This document shows positions 35,690-47,577 of a stretch of DNA of 64,000 bases, one piece after another. Position 1 is the stretch's first letter, and each line of letters begins with the position of its first letter. Under the pieces are notes generated by a model. The model saw only the letters and a list, made by a program, of their open reading frames with translations. It did no database searches and had not been told where the DNA came from. The stretch covers positions 3,968,001-4,032,000 of the forward strand of contig CP085835.1 of the NCBI GenBank assembly GCA_020809705.1, read 5' to 3'. The DNA comes from Calonectria ilicicola (lineage: Eukaryota; Ascomycota; Sordariomycetes; Hypocreales; Nectriaceae). The position numbers and the translations under genes are program-made.

Positions 35690-38229
35690 ATGCCAATCGA
35701 AGTAGCCCCATCGCGACCGTCTAGGCGCGGAAAGTACGTTTCTCGAGCGTGCGATAACTGTAAGCGGCAAAAATACAAGTGCGATGGTGCTCAGGTATGT
35801 CAATCTCGCAATTGAGTTCTCTCATTGCTAATGCTCTATGAAGCCTTGCAGTCGCTGTTCTTTGAAAAGATCACGAAATAGTCAGTGTATGCGCCGAACT
35901 ATAGGTTGTCACAGTACTGATTAGGACTGAGTAGTCTGCACCTACAATACCCCGCATGTTCGCAGGAGGCGTGTTTCCGTTCGAAACAATAACCAAATTC
36001 GGCATGGTAGGATACAAAACCACTCTTTATTTAGATTTAATATCCTGGTTTAATACGCATAGAAGATCAAACGGATCCCATCAATCTCCCACCACTCTCA
36101 AATCTTGCCAAACAGGACCAAAGTCCAGCTGAGGAATCAAGTACCGCTCTCTCCACCAAGCCGAAACAGCTCCATCTAACTTATTATTCAAGATACAAGT
36201 ATGCTCAGGTTCATCAGTAGCCACCTTCGTTATGCCATGCCGCCTGGGAGAGCATCAGCATTCGATTTAGCTAGCGTCGATGAGAATCCAATGAACGAAA
36301 TTGGGCCGTCAACAATAATTCTTCCAAAAAAGTCCGATGCTCTAGAATACATTAAAAGTCTGCTTGATTATTCCTTGGCAACCTATCGATTTTTGGATCC
36401 TGAGGAAATAAATGACCTTATGGAATCCTTGTATGCTGAAAAAGAAGAAGTGCTTGGAAATTCTGCTACGATGGCACTCATCTTAATGGCAATGTCATTT
36501 GGGTACGTGATTTTCAAGTTTGGACGCGGTAACATGAAGGAAATCTGGAAGCTAAAGTTCACTAGTTGTCTGAGAATGTCTTCGTACAGATCATTAAATG
36601 TCAACACTGTAGCCACAACTGCGCAAGTATATCGACTCTAGTTGGCAAGAATATTAAAATAACAATCATTTAGGCAGAGGCTACACCGGGCTGGATTAAA
36701 AGAGCTTGAGAAGACCAAATTTATCTTCCCTCCGTCGATTACCGTCATTCGCGCCCATATCCTAAATGTAAGAAACAGGTAACCCAAGCTGCTTTGCGGT
36801 CCGAATTATAACCTAGGATCTTAGTGTCAAATCCAACTCGCGATATCTCACATTAATTCAGCTTGGGTGGCATTATCCACAGCCATGAGACTCGGACAAA
36901 TTATTAATTTACACCAATCAACCGAAAGTGGGAATGGTAAGGAGGAGTACTGGCGGAGAACCACATTCTGGGTCATGTACTCTCTTGATAAGTTCGTCAA
37001 CAACTATTGAGGTTACGGAAATTACCCTAACGATTCACAGATATCTTTCCGCTGCTCTCGGGCGACCATTATGTATTCATGATGATGACATATCACAAAG
37101 ATTGCCCACTAATTTCTCTTTCATAAATCCACGAGAGGCTCAATTGTTACCTGGGGTTGTGGCCCATTTTAAGGATGTATTTGCTCGTCCTATGCCCCAC
37201 ACACTCATTGTTAATAATTTTGGCAGGGTTATGAAAATCAACGGGCAGGCTATGCGACAGCTATATTCTTTACATCAAATATCACTCTCTCAGCGTGAAA
37301 GGATGACGGAGGAGCTTACTAGTCAGCTCGAACAGTGGGCTGAAGAAACGCCCTCTCTGTTCAACCCGGAAAATGATTCCGCGTCCAACCCAGATTCAAC
37401 ATTTCATACAATCGATCCACTAATCAAGAGGTACTAACTTCCAAACTATACCAGTCTATACCAGTCGCTAATTTTGCTGCTTAGGCAACAGGACACTGTT
37501 TATTGCGCCTTTTATTATGCACAAGTTATGATCTATAGAGGATTCCTGTGGGAAGAATTTGTGCATAGACGATCCATTAAGTCTTCACGTACCACTCAGA
37601 GTCCCTCTGCCTATATGCAAAAGTGTGTCAATGCAGCTGTAAAAATAGCGACTTTTGCAGCTAAGGTTTCTAATGAGAAATCTTATAATTCCACATTTTG
37701 GGTATGCTCAGTTTATCTCAAGCCCAAAATTTTTGCATTGTTAATCTCAACTAGATGACATCCTACTACACCTTTTGTTCATTGGCGATTCTTTTGGTCT
37801 ACCTTCTCCTTTACAATAATGAAGTAGATCATCAGTCACTTGCGCCCATTATTGACAGCGCGATGAAAGCTCACTTGAAGTTTAGAAATGACCAGGAAAA
37901 GCAGACGAAAGAGGTCATATATGTAAGATCAACAATGCATCCGTGATCGTAACTGGTTAGGGTCTAATCCTTTCTTGCTTTTTCATCAGGAATCACGCGT
38001 TGCAGTAGAGAGGATCCGAAGAGCTTCCATATCAACACCAATTCAGCCTTTCTCGATAATAGAAGACACGCCAAACGACAAGACAGTTGGCCATCAAGCA
38101 GTCCAAGATTATTTAGATCCTAATTTCATTGAGTCTGGGTTTGACTGTGGTCTTTCATTCCTGCAAGCTCTTGAGAACGACTCGGAACTGAATACTTTAT
38201 TAGAAATCGGGTTTCATAATCGATTTTGA
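35690..38229 (+). CDS. Zn2Cys6 transcription factor with fungal-specific middle homology region
   Basis: DNA-binding regulator acting in the nucleus. My model has ten exons: 35690-35794, 35844-35904, 36063-36198, 36275-36626, 36678-36767, 36825-36991, 37041-37430, 37485-37701, 37755-37922 and 37990-38229, giving 642 codons in frame. The zinc cluster lies at residues 21-50 (C-x2-C-x6-C-x5-C-x2-C-x9-C; core ACDNCKRQKYKCDG), with an intron inside it as is common. The middle homology region contains AWVALSTAMRLG, EEYWRRTTFWVMYSLDKYLS and AALGRPLCIHDDDI, the family signature. The introns at 35905-36062 and 36199-36274 are the least certain; other splices would move the linker only. It is divergent from the interrupted gene, so it may have controlled it; the target is unknown. 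Confidence 0.88.
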
Positions 38230-40873
38230 CAGAACCACAGAAAGCAGTCCTTATAGAGGGAAAGTGGAGATATCAGCGCAGAATTTACCGAGATATGAGG
38301 TCAAGTCCGCGAGGACATCCTTGAGTCACTCAAAATCCGTTCTACGGGCTGACTAGAATTCGTTCAAATCCTATAGGAGCATGTAGTCCTCGTGGTAGAA
38401 CTTTTAGTAGTTATCAAAATTTGTCAATTCAGCCAGTTGTATCAGAATTGTTGATACCAGAAGAGTCAACTTTTTTTTCCCACGGTGGGGGAACTTTGAT
38501 CAGGACCCACAATGCATACTCATGGCGATCACCCAAGTTCCGAGGATCGGAATTTCTAAAACTATGATCTACAAGATAACAACGCCTCGCAAAAGCCTAT
38601 GGTAGGTGCGATAACTATTTGGTCTAAATTATGTAAAAAAAAAAAAAAAAAAAAACTTGGAGGCGCTTTTCGGAACACCGATAACCTCGCGGAGCGGCGG
38701 TGTAGTCACTCATAAAGGCAAACCAGACGTAAAACGGAAGTAAAAATTCCCTTAAAAATTCCCTATGACCAACACACCATGTTCATGGAATTCGGCATCA
38801 CTACCAACCCAACCCACAACTCAGACCTAAACGCAGAGAACGTATAGTAGCAAATTAAAGATTCATCTCAAAATATATTGAGAGTCTAATTTCTAGCTAC
38901 TACTCAAGATGCCGTAGGTTTCCATGGTCACGTCAGAGAAGAAAGCAGGCCTCACGTGACCATCAAGGATTCTGTGATGGACTGCAAGTTGATAAGCTGA
39001 TAAGAGTCTCCCCATCGCGTTACACGAATTCGGAGGGTAAAAGTGCACTTTCAAAGCGGTTAAGAATGTTACAAAAAAGACAGAGGGGCATATTAAGACA
39101 TTTCATAGCCATTTATCTATGATGTTTTATTGAATTCTCATTCATGTCAAGTGATCGTCTGACAAAATGTAATCGGAACCCCTACATTCGGATGACAAAC
39201 CCATGTCTTGTGCTCGGAGAGATTCACGACGTAATCACCACGGATTGATCCCACCCCAACCATAATAGTATGCATAACTTTGGAAATTAAAACCAGAAAC
39301 CACTTTTCTCTCTCTTATCATCTCGCAATACACTCAATGCGTTCAACCTGATCCATCTTGTCTACCACATTTCTGCCTACCCTAGACTTCTAAGTGGGGG
39401 TTAAATCATGGCTCGCGTTCGCTTTCGGCATTATATTATTCCGTTCAGCACATCCCATTATTTTCAAGGAATAGTGCTCTTTCTCTAGTCAAGCTGATTG
39501 TGTTTTGAGGCTTCTTGTAGTTATACCAATGGCTCAAGCATGAAAATAATATCCATAACAGAAATATCCGAGCTAGGAGGCTACATTTAACATTGTGGTG
39601 ACACCTTCAGCACAAATATACAAAACCTTTCCGAAATTAGCAATCACTATGAGATTCACCCTACACCCACCGCAAATCGGTCCTTGGACAAACCCCTATG
39701 AACTTGCTTCAAAATTGAACAACTCAAGGCCAGGTAGTTCGCGTAGAAACCAATATTCGGAATTGGTAATATTCATTACACTCCATTACCACTTTGTAAT
39801 TGACGGAAAACTGTTGTCGTCATGTTTAATGAACCACTCGTCTATGCGCGGAGTGCATCGGAAGTTGTGGCAGCTGCTAAACTTTGATAAAATAGTAAAT
39901 TTTTCTATTGGAGGGATTGATTCTGAAACTTGATCAGTGAATTGGGGGAAATCTTAGGTGCTTGCCTAATTGGGAACTCAGACACCATGATGGTCATGGC
40001 GTGTGCCGTCCGGCAGGCAAAGCTCGGATACGCATTGTTTTGACAGTAATTTTGAAACTATTTAATTCTGTGTAAGACCGACGGCTAAATAATAATGGAT
40101 TTAAACCGGTCTGTTAAACGCTAGCCACAGTTCATGATTGTAAATGTGTCAGAAGAGAACACTTGGATACAAGATTGGGAGTAATCCGCTCTGAAATTTT
40201 CAAGTCCATCTTCTTCCTGCTCTGATTTGTAATGCAGTGTCCTACATCGTTGAATTAGATACTTCAATTAACCAATCCTAAGTACCTTATTGGAGAGAGG
40301 AATTTTATTCGGCTAAAATAGGTTCCAGCTTCGCGCATCTACGAGCATCGGTAAAACAACAAATGTCCCGCCGGCTAACAGTTTCAAATCATATTATGAA
40401 TGAATTACTGTACGTCCTCGCCCTGGCAGCTTGTAATTAGCGCACTCAAGCCAAGACTGCCTTCTAAATTTAAATACATTGCCATAATGAGAGGGTGAGT
40501 ACATGACATCTTGGGGGTCATACGGTGAAGGGTGTGTGATTGTTGTAATACACGGACATAGGGAGTCTGGCAATTTAGCCGACATATATGTTGATCTAGG
40601 TACTTGCTCATCTGTGAAATACTGCCGGTTTTCGAGTGTATTGGGCTATACCCCTAAGAGCACAGAGATTGTTTGATGATTTGATATACTTACCTCATTC
40701 ATACTCGGAACTACGTGTCGCATTGACTTCATATCCTGACATCGTGATCACAACTTGGCTCCCACTCTGCGTGCTCTTCAACAGTTGAAAGTCAAAATAC
40801 GAGGCCATTGCTCGATTAGTTTAATTTACGGCTAGAGCGGGAGGGAGGTCGTCGACGATGGCAACTAGATAAC
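38230..40873. other. Gene-poor intergenic stretch
   Basis: About 2.6 kb without a recognisable gene. It holds a run of about 21 A at 38635-38655, a tandem 12-bp repeat (TAAAAATTCCCT) at 38741-38764, and an open frame of 112 codons (39595-39933, plus) that resembles nothing I know and lacks good coding features. Base composition is ordinary. Confidence 0.5.
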
Positions 40874-41027
40874 TATAAAATATCCCTCGATGTCTTTCAA
40901 TAGTATTCTTCATCTTAGATTCATTCCAACATTTTCAACTCCAACCATTCTTTCAATTTACTCATCCGAACGAAGCCCTGGTGGTTTTACTCAAACATTT
41001 ACAAATCGCTCACTCTACAAAAGCAAC
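40874..41027 (+). promoter_or_regulatory. TATA box and CT-rich leader of the cysteine-rich secreted protein gene
   Basis: TATAAAA at 40874-40880, followed by a pyrimidine-rich leader with repeated TTCATTC/CAACATT-like tracts, typical of strongly expressed fungal genes, then AAGCAACATG at the start codon. Confidence 0.6.
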
Positions 41028-41393
41028 ATGAAGTTCTCAGCTGTTATGTTCTCCGTCCTTGCCGTTATGGCCTCATCAGTTATTGCTGTTAGACATATCC
41101 ATTTGAGCTTGTGCTTGCTCGGGACTAATCAAATCTAGTGTGACCCAAAGACTCAAGATTGCTGTTGGCAGGGAGAGGTTGCCTGCCAGCGGCAGCATAA
41201 GGAAGTGATTACGAAGAAGGAGAAATGCCTCAAGCTTCGAGACCAATGGTGCGAGAACGCTGGAGGGCCCACTAAGCAGCAATGCGTAAGTTACTCAGCA
41301 TGACCGAGGATAAACTTTTTAAAAGACTAACGACTTGCCAAGGGTGCCGACTGTTGTTCTGTCAGCCGCAAAGTTGGTATTGCATGCCCATAA
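41028..41393 (+). CDS. Small secreted cysteine-rich protein (effector candidate)
   Basis: Three exons (41028-41087, 41139-41285, 41343-41393) encode 85 residues; both introns have GT..AG ends and CTAAT/CTAAC branch sites. Residues 1-20 are a classic signal peptide (MKFSAVMFSVLAVMASSVIA), and the first intron falls exactly at its end. The mature part of 65 residues holds ten cysteines: C, CC, C, C, C, C, CC, C, beginning CDPKTQDCCW and ending ADCCSVSRKVGIACP. An even number and two CC pairs suggest five disulphides. The spacing is like that of fungal apoplastic effectors and other small secreted cysteine-rich proteins, but I recognise no named family and claim no function. It sits between a gene-poor stretch and the CSC1-like gene. 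Confidence 0.82.
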
Positions 41394-42196
41394 GGCAATA
41401 GACGCTGAAATATGAGAGATGGCGGTTTCTCCCTTTGAAAATCAGAACATCGCTTTGCTTATAAAAAGTTTTTTTGCTGAAGAAACACAAGATAGTTGGA
41501 AGAACAGCGGGCGGACTTCTCAATCATCTTGCTAGTCTAGGAATCCAAAGCTTGATTGCAGTGACTTTTTCTTTTCCCAATAGCGCAGAAATTAAGATGA
41601 GAGTTGTCCTTCTCGGTGAAAGGAATAAAGATGTTCTTCTGCAACATGTTCCAGCACACTTTGCCATCCCGCTTAGGAGACAGGGGGTAAGATCGTAGAC
41701 AGACCCCGCTTTTCTGGCGCCAGCATCCTCTACTGGGGAGATGCGGCCCCGGCATTAGTGGGGATAAAGACCAAATCCTCTATTTAACTAGAGATGGGAT
41801 GGCGACCTTGGGCATTTCCCAGCAGTCAAGAGAAGAAAAAGTAACCTCTCCAAGGTTTGACTCCCTCACTTCTCATATGTCATCACTGGTGGCTGGCTAA
41901 AGTCAGATTGCGTCATAGATTAACCGCCTCTGCACATGACCCCACTTTGAAAGACAGAATGAACACATTTAACCCTTCCATCATCTTTATTGCTGTACCA
42001 ACAGATTCGACGCCACAGCGTATCACTGCTTAGGGGAGCTTTGTTGCAGCTGACCTGTAAGGGGAGTCCAAGCTCCCTTTTAAAAACTGAGCATCTCTCC
42101 AGCGTCTTTTGGGCCCCCCCTCAATCCAAGAACAATTCCTATTAAAGAGAGCGACAATTCACCTTTTATAGGTGGAATCGAGTATTATTATCCAAA
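41394..42196. other. Intergenic region upstream of the CSC1-like gene
   Basis: About 800 bp with no gene I can support; open frames on both strands look accidental. It includes a C-rich run near 42114 and the promoter of the downstream gene. Confidence 0.5.
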
Positions 42197-45195
42197 ATGT
42201 ATAATGTTAAAATGATGACGGGAATTCTTTATGAGAGCGGCTATAACGATGCTGCGACAGAGGTATGTAAGGGATGCCATGATTCCACCTTTGACACTGA
42301 GATTCTTTAAAGGTTGATATTGCTGACACTGCTCAGTCAAGTCGTTCTGTTTCTTTCGCCGCCGTCCTCTCTGCATTCATTCCAGCATTGGTGAGAACGT
42401 TGTATTATTTGCAGCCGACACTTGGTTAACACGACGCAGATAACAGGACTCATATACGTAACCATCTTTGTTTTGATACGGCCGCGATACCCCAAGATTT
42501 ATGCCCCTCGCACATTCATGGGTACCATACCACAAAAGTCAGTATGTCTATTGAAAGCCGTGGTGATATTACTAACCTTGTTTCCTTGCCATCATAAGAC
42601 ATCGCATCAAAGTTGATGGCCGTTCATATTTTAGTTGGGTTACTACCATGTGCAAAACCCCAGACAAGCATATTCTCTATCACCAGTCAATGGATGCATA
42701 TCTGTTCCTTCGCTTCCTCCGCACCGCCATATTCATTTGTATCGTTGGCTGCTGCTTCACATGCCCGACCCTGATACCAGTCAACCTCACCGGCGGAGGA
42801 TCGTCAACCGAGCTTGACAGGCTAGGCATTGGAAATGTGAACAAGCCAAACTACTTTTACGCTCATTCTATTCTAGGATGCATCTATTTATCCTTTGTCA
42901 TGTTCACCATCGCGAGGGAGCGTCTTTGGCTCATTGGGCTGCGTCAAGCATGGGCTCTCTCCAAAAGCAACGCGTCAAAACTTTCTTCTAGGACTGTGCT
43001 ATTTCTATCTGCCCCTCGAGCTGCTTTGGAAGAGAACAATATGCAAAATTTCTTTGGACAAGATGCGGTTCGAATCTGGCCTGCGAAAAAGGTGAGAATG
43101 CTGCAGATGTTAATCTCAGAGCTGGAGTTCATGGTGGAGCAACTCGAGGCCGCAGAGACGTCGCTCATTAAACAAGTGTACAAAAGTACCAGAAAGCACA
43201 CCGAAAACACAGCAGAAAATCCCATTCAGCGCGCTTACCAAAGCCTCCCACTATCTACGAGAGAATCCTTTCGACCGAAACATCATTTGCTCTACCCCCT
43301 CGTTGGCAAGAGGGTGGACACTATCGAGTGGCTTCGTGAGCGGATCAAGAAAAAAGAGTTGGAAGTCGAGGAATATAGGCGACAGCGTGAAAACACTACC
43401 GACGACGCCGCTGCGGTTTTTGTAGAATTCCGTACTATTGCAGATGCTCAACAGGCATCTCAGCAGGTGACTTCAGCAGACATATTAGCCCTTCATCCGA
43501 GGCATTTAGGCGTATCGCCACGGGAGGTTTTATGGCAAAACCTGTCACTCTCGCCAGAACGACGAATTTCTCAACAAGGAATATCTGTGTCTATTATTGT
43601 GGCTCTAATTGTTTTCTGGTCGATCCCAAGTAGCTTCGTGGGTCTTGTCTCAAACATCAGTTACCTTGCCGAGAACGTGGATTGGCTTGCTTGGCTCAAG
43701 AAGCTCCCCGACCCGGTTGTCGGACTCTTATCTGGCCTATTGCCACCTTTGCTCACAAGTCTTCTGAGCAAGTACGTACCAACAATATTCAGACGTAAGT
43801 AGGACGAACTGTGCTTTCATATTGGTGTTGGAATCCTTACTTAGGACTCGCAGTAACTTTTGTGGCTTTTGGCGGTGCCACGACGACAGCCATTGAGCTA
43901 GAAGTTCAAAAGTGGTTTTACGTTTTTCAAGTTACGCAAGTATTTCTTGTCACAGCTGTGTTCTCTGGCGCGGCCACTGTTTTTTCTTCGTTGCTCGAGA
44001 AGGCCAAGGATCCTGGTTCTATTCCGGAACTGCTAGCACGACAGCTTCCCAAGTCTTCAAATTACTACCTGACCTACTTCATTATACAAGGAATTACTTC
44101 AGCTGCAGATAGTCTGTTAAATTGGACAGACTTGCTTCAGTATCTCGTCTTTGCGTTCCTTTTCGACAAGACACCACGACAAAAGTTCAATCGATACACA
44201 AGTATGAAGGGCATTGCATGGGGGAAAGTCTTTCCAAAGGTAAATTGAAGAATCATGCAAGATTCGAAAATATTATTCCTTTTATAACCACGCTGATACG
44301 ATGTTTGACAATGTTTGTAGCTAACTAATTTTGCGATTATCGGTATGGCTCGTTAACCCTCAATTTGATACAAAACAACTCTGACCAGTAGTCAAATCTA
44401 GCAATTGCCTACTCGTGCATTGCACCCCTGGTGCTCGGATTTGCCGCCATCGGCTTATTTCTCAACTATCTTTCTTATCGTTACAACTTACTATTTGTTA
44501 TCCAGCCCAAGATTGATACACAAGGCCGTGCCTATACTCTCGCGCTTCAGCATCTCTTTACTGGTGTTTACATTGCCGAGCTTGCATTGATAGGCTTATT
44601 CGCACTTGGCCGTGCCTCAGTTCCAACTCTCATCATGTCTCTGTTCTTCCTGGCAACCATTATTTACAATACGCTAATGAACAGGTACCTGTCGCCACTT
44701 GAAAAGTATCTCCCTGCCGACTTAGTCAATCAGCCAGGAGCACAACAAGAGTCTACACCTCTTCTAGCTTCAGCCGAAGAAGGTGAAATTAATGACCCGC
44801 CACAATCGTTTATACAGCACCTCGGTGAGGAGGCCCACGTATCACCGCGGGTTATTGACCCACTTGCGCGGTTCTTGGAGCCACAAGTCTTCACTTCGTA
44901 CAATGCCATGAAGAATTGGCTTCGTAAAGATGATGTCGACTTTCAGAGCCAAGAAGTGGATTCAAATTGCCATAGTGATGACCAAATTAAAAACGCCTAC
45001 GTCTGCCCGGCATTAACATCAACTACACCGATAATTTGGCTCCCAGAGGATGAACAGGGCGTGAGCAAAGAGGAGATTAGTGCAAATCAGCATTCTGGAT
45101 TGAGAGCCAGTGATGAGGGTGCGTGGATTGATAAACAGGGTAGGGTGCGATGGAACAAAGATAATATTGAAACTGTGCCTATTTGGAAAAAATAG
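42197..45195 (+). CDS. CSC1/OSCA-type mechanosensitive cation channel (DUF221 family)
   Basis: Osmotically or mechanically gated cation channel expected in the plasma membrane, 870 residues. Seven exons: 42197-42262, 42313-42390, 42440-42537, 42635-43794, 43845-44239, 44321-44342 and 44402-45195, in frame throughout. The first helix (SVSFAAVLSAFIPALITGLI) leads into RPRYPKIYAPRTF, then a loop ending HQSMDAYLFLRFLR, two helices, a long cytosolic domain with charged coiled sections, and the pore block with SIPSSFVGLVSNISYLAE, AVTFVAFGGATTTAIE, IAYSCIAPLVLGFAAIGL and YRYNLLFV. The acidic C-terminal tail follows the last helix and ends with the family's short conserved tail (QGRVRWNKDNIETVPIW). 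Two in-frame ATGs exist at 42197 and 42212; I took the first. Its 3' end is convergent with the HeLo-kinase gene. Confidence 0.93.
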
Positions 45196-45435
45196 ATGTA
45201 GATTTTGATTTTTCCTTATTATATTATTTTATTTTAGTAAAATAATATTTTTAAATTAAATTCTATTCAACAAAAGATAACATTTAAGTACTTACTCTTT
45301 TAACTTGGGTAGCTTTTAAGTAAGTTAGTTTAGATTATAATAGCTATCATTATGTATAAGTTATAATAAATACGGTAAGTTTAACGCTAATAAATACCTA
45401 AATTATAACAAGAATAAAATAACCCTAAAAAATGT
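45196..45435. other. AT-rich spacer between convergent genes, with a hairpin
   Basis: 240 bp, clearly more AT-rich than the genes on either side. An 11-bp inverted repeat (ATATTATTTTA at 45221-45231 with its complement at 45238-45248) may help end transcription of the channel gene. The composition suggests an old RIP-affected scrap, but I see no recognisable element. Confidence 0.45.
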
Positions 45436-47308
45436 TTAGTTTAGGAAAGCCTTTATATCAACCTTTTGCACAACACGCCTCTGAAACTCATCAGCGAAAT
45501 CACGCCTGTCGACAAATTGATCCCAGTCCCCATTAAGGCATAGAATAACAGCCTCTTGGTAAGAGGACCCCATCCGGTGCGCAAGTCGCTCTTTCGCGTC
45601 CTCTAAAAATGCCGTCTTTATTTTCTTCCCGAGTACACCTTCTGAGGGCACATGCCCTTTCAGCTCATACTTTACAATTTCGTCGTATATTTGCCTAGCC
45701 GTCTGCCAAAGCCCAATTTCCAGCAGCACAACACCCAAAGAGTATATATCGTGAATTTTGCTAAAGCCTGCACTTGGAGGACCGTATCGATCTGGGTGGC
45801 GGTATATGTCCTCATCAACGTTAACGGCGCGGGTAGCGAGGCGAGTGACGCCAGCCACGGGCCGGGAAAACTCGAAAGTTGTCAGGTATGGGTTTCTAAA
45901 GTCACATTTCTTGTTGTCAGCCTCAAAAAAGAATTTTATTGCGTGTGAACAGATGCTTTTATGCAACCAGCCGTCTGAATGAAATGCCCCAACGGACTGA
46001 GCCATTGTGTAAGCAATGTGGAATCGTTGTTTAAGCTCGAGTTTGAACTGCGGTTCACGCCGGCTCGATAGAATACAGTCATTTAGACTTTTCGGCTCAT
46101 GATTACCCGAATTGGCTGGATAGTTGAAGAGAAATGCATATTGGAAATTCTCCGGATCCCAGGCATACGAATTGAAAGGTAGAGTGCGGAATGAATGTTC
46201 TCCAGCTGTTCTGAGGAATCTTGCGAGTTGTGGAGCGTATAACTCCATTATTTGTCGCCTTATATCGCTGCTTCCTGCGCCCTCATTCCCTCCACTGACT
46301 AAATTCAGAGAGGTAGGCGTCTTCTTGTACTCGACTAAGATTCTGTACTTCGACATCTCGGATTGGGCGTCTTTCCATGTGAGGAGATTGACTAATCAAG
46401 GTCAGCAGTTCAGAATCTCATGTAGCATGCTTGGCCATTACCTTTGGAGCCCTCAGAGTCTTGGCTGTAGTCAGTTTTTGCAGCTAGATTGCTGAGTTCG
46501 ATATGGCCTTGAAAGATATTAACGTTCTCGTCTGCTTGTAGGCGCTGTTGTAGATCTTTATTCTCATAGAATCCAAAGCCAGATAATAGCGGGCCAATTA
46601 GAAACTCGAGGTCTGTGTTCCATTCCTCAAATTTCTTCAATGTTTGCTCAAGCTCCCCTTTTGTAAAGAGCCACTGAACCCCTGGAGGAAGGCTTTTTAA
46701 AGAAATCGCATGTTTTGAAAATGGTCTTTTCGCCTTAGAATCGGAGCCTCCTAGAAGGAAGCCAAGAAATGCCCACTTTTTCTTGCCTTTCATCTCGGAC
46801 ATTTTTCTCTCCGGTTTGTTATCAAGGTTCTCAACGTCTTCTTCTGCATCTATTTCCCCGTCAATGTCATCAATGTAGAGCGTATCCTTAGATGGGTCAA
46901 ACTTGAAATATGGGCTAAGGGGAGAATATTTCTTGTAGTCTTCATCCAAGGTCGCTGCAAGTTTGCTGTACGCTGCGAGAACACTTTGCAGCTCTGCAAG
47001 AACGTCCCTGACTGTTTTGAGATATTGCTAAACTTTTGGTCAGCTTTTACCGACAAACGATAGATCTTACAGACATCTGGGACTGTCTCTAATAATTTCA
47101 TATCCACCTTGTTGCCATCAATGCCTCTGAATAATCGGGACAGGTTCTTGAGACGGACAATTTGAACATTGAAATGTACAACCAATCTCGACTGCTCACC
47201 ACGGTAATCTTTGACAGTCAGAGCAGTCTTATGGATGAACTTGGCAGTAAGATAAGCGTCTTTGAACGCTGTGACGAGTGTGAAACTTGAGCTGACTGGG
47301 TCCACCAT
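45436..47308 (-). CDS. HeLo-domain (prion-inhibition and propagation) pseudokinase
   Basis: Probable cell-death or allorecognition protein of 591 residues. Exons on the minus strand: 47308-47075, 47027-46442 and 46391-45436, in frame. Residues 1 to about 240 form a HeLo domain, starting MVDPVSSSFTLVTAFKDAY, continuing through VRDVLAELQSVLAAYSKLA and ending in a helical section (KGELEQTLKKFEEWNTDLEFL). In HET-S-type proteins this fold inserts in membranes. Residues about 300-590 form a protein-kinase-like domain, but the catalytic loop reads LHKSICSHAIKFF instead of HRDLKxxN and no DFG is visible, so it is most likely inactive. IYSLGVVLLEIG and YQEAVILCLNGDW are the usual late kinase and C-terminal motifs of this family. 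An ATG eight codons upstream (47332) is possible; 47308 fits the family start better. Divergent from the kinase gene at 47578. Confidence 0.88.
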
Positions 47309-47577
47309 TTTTGCGTGAGTTGTGGGAAACATAGCTGGGATTCCTCACGCTTATCATGAGTTCAGTATTTGACTCAAAACCTTGCACTTCTGCCTTTTAC
47401 AGGGTTCCACAATTCTAGAAACGTGACTTGCGCTGCACCAAACAATTGGTCTTACTTGCATACTGGTTGTCAGCCAACCTATCAAACGCCCTTTGGAGAC
47501 TACGCTAGTCTTCTTAGAACTCCGTTAACTTATCGAGGAGCTGAATTAATAAGCGTCAGCCTCTTCTGCGAGCAACC
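47309..47577. promoter_or_regulatory. Bidirectional promoter between the HeLo-pseudokinase and the kinase
   Basis: 269 bp separate the two start codons on opposite strands, so the core promoters overlap or are shared. No unambiguous TATA element is visible. Confidence 0.5.

Noticed and set aside
35573..35803. Open frame on minus strand over the zinc-cluster exon
   Set aside because: Antisense to the Zn2Cys6 motif, which is unmistakable on the plus strand.
35844..36200. Frameshift or decay in the Zn2Cys6 regulator
   Set aside because: My first splice choice gave mismatched frames, but introns at 35905-36062 and 36199-36274 restore one frame over all ten exons, so decay is not needed.
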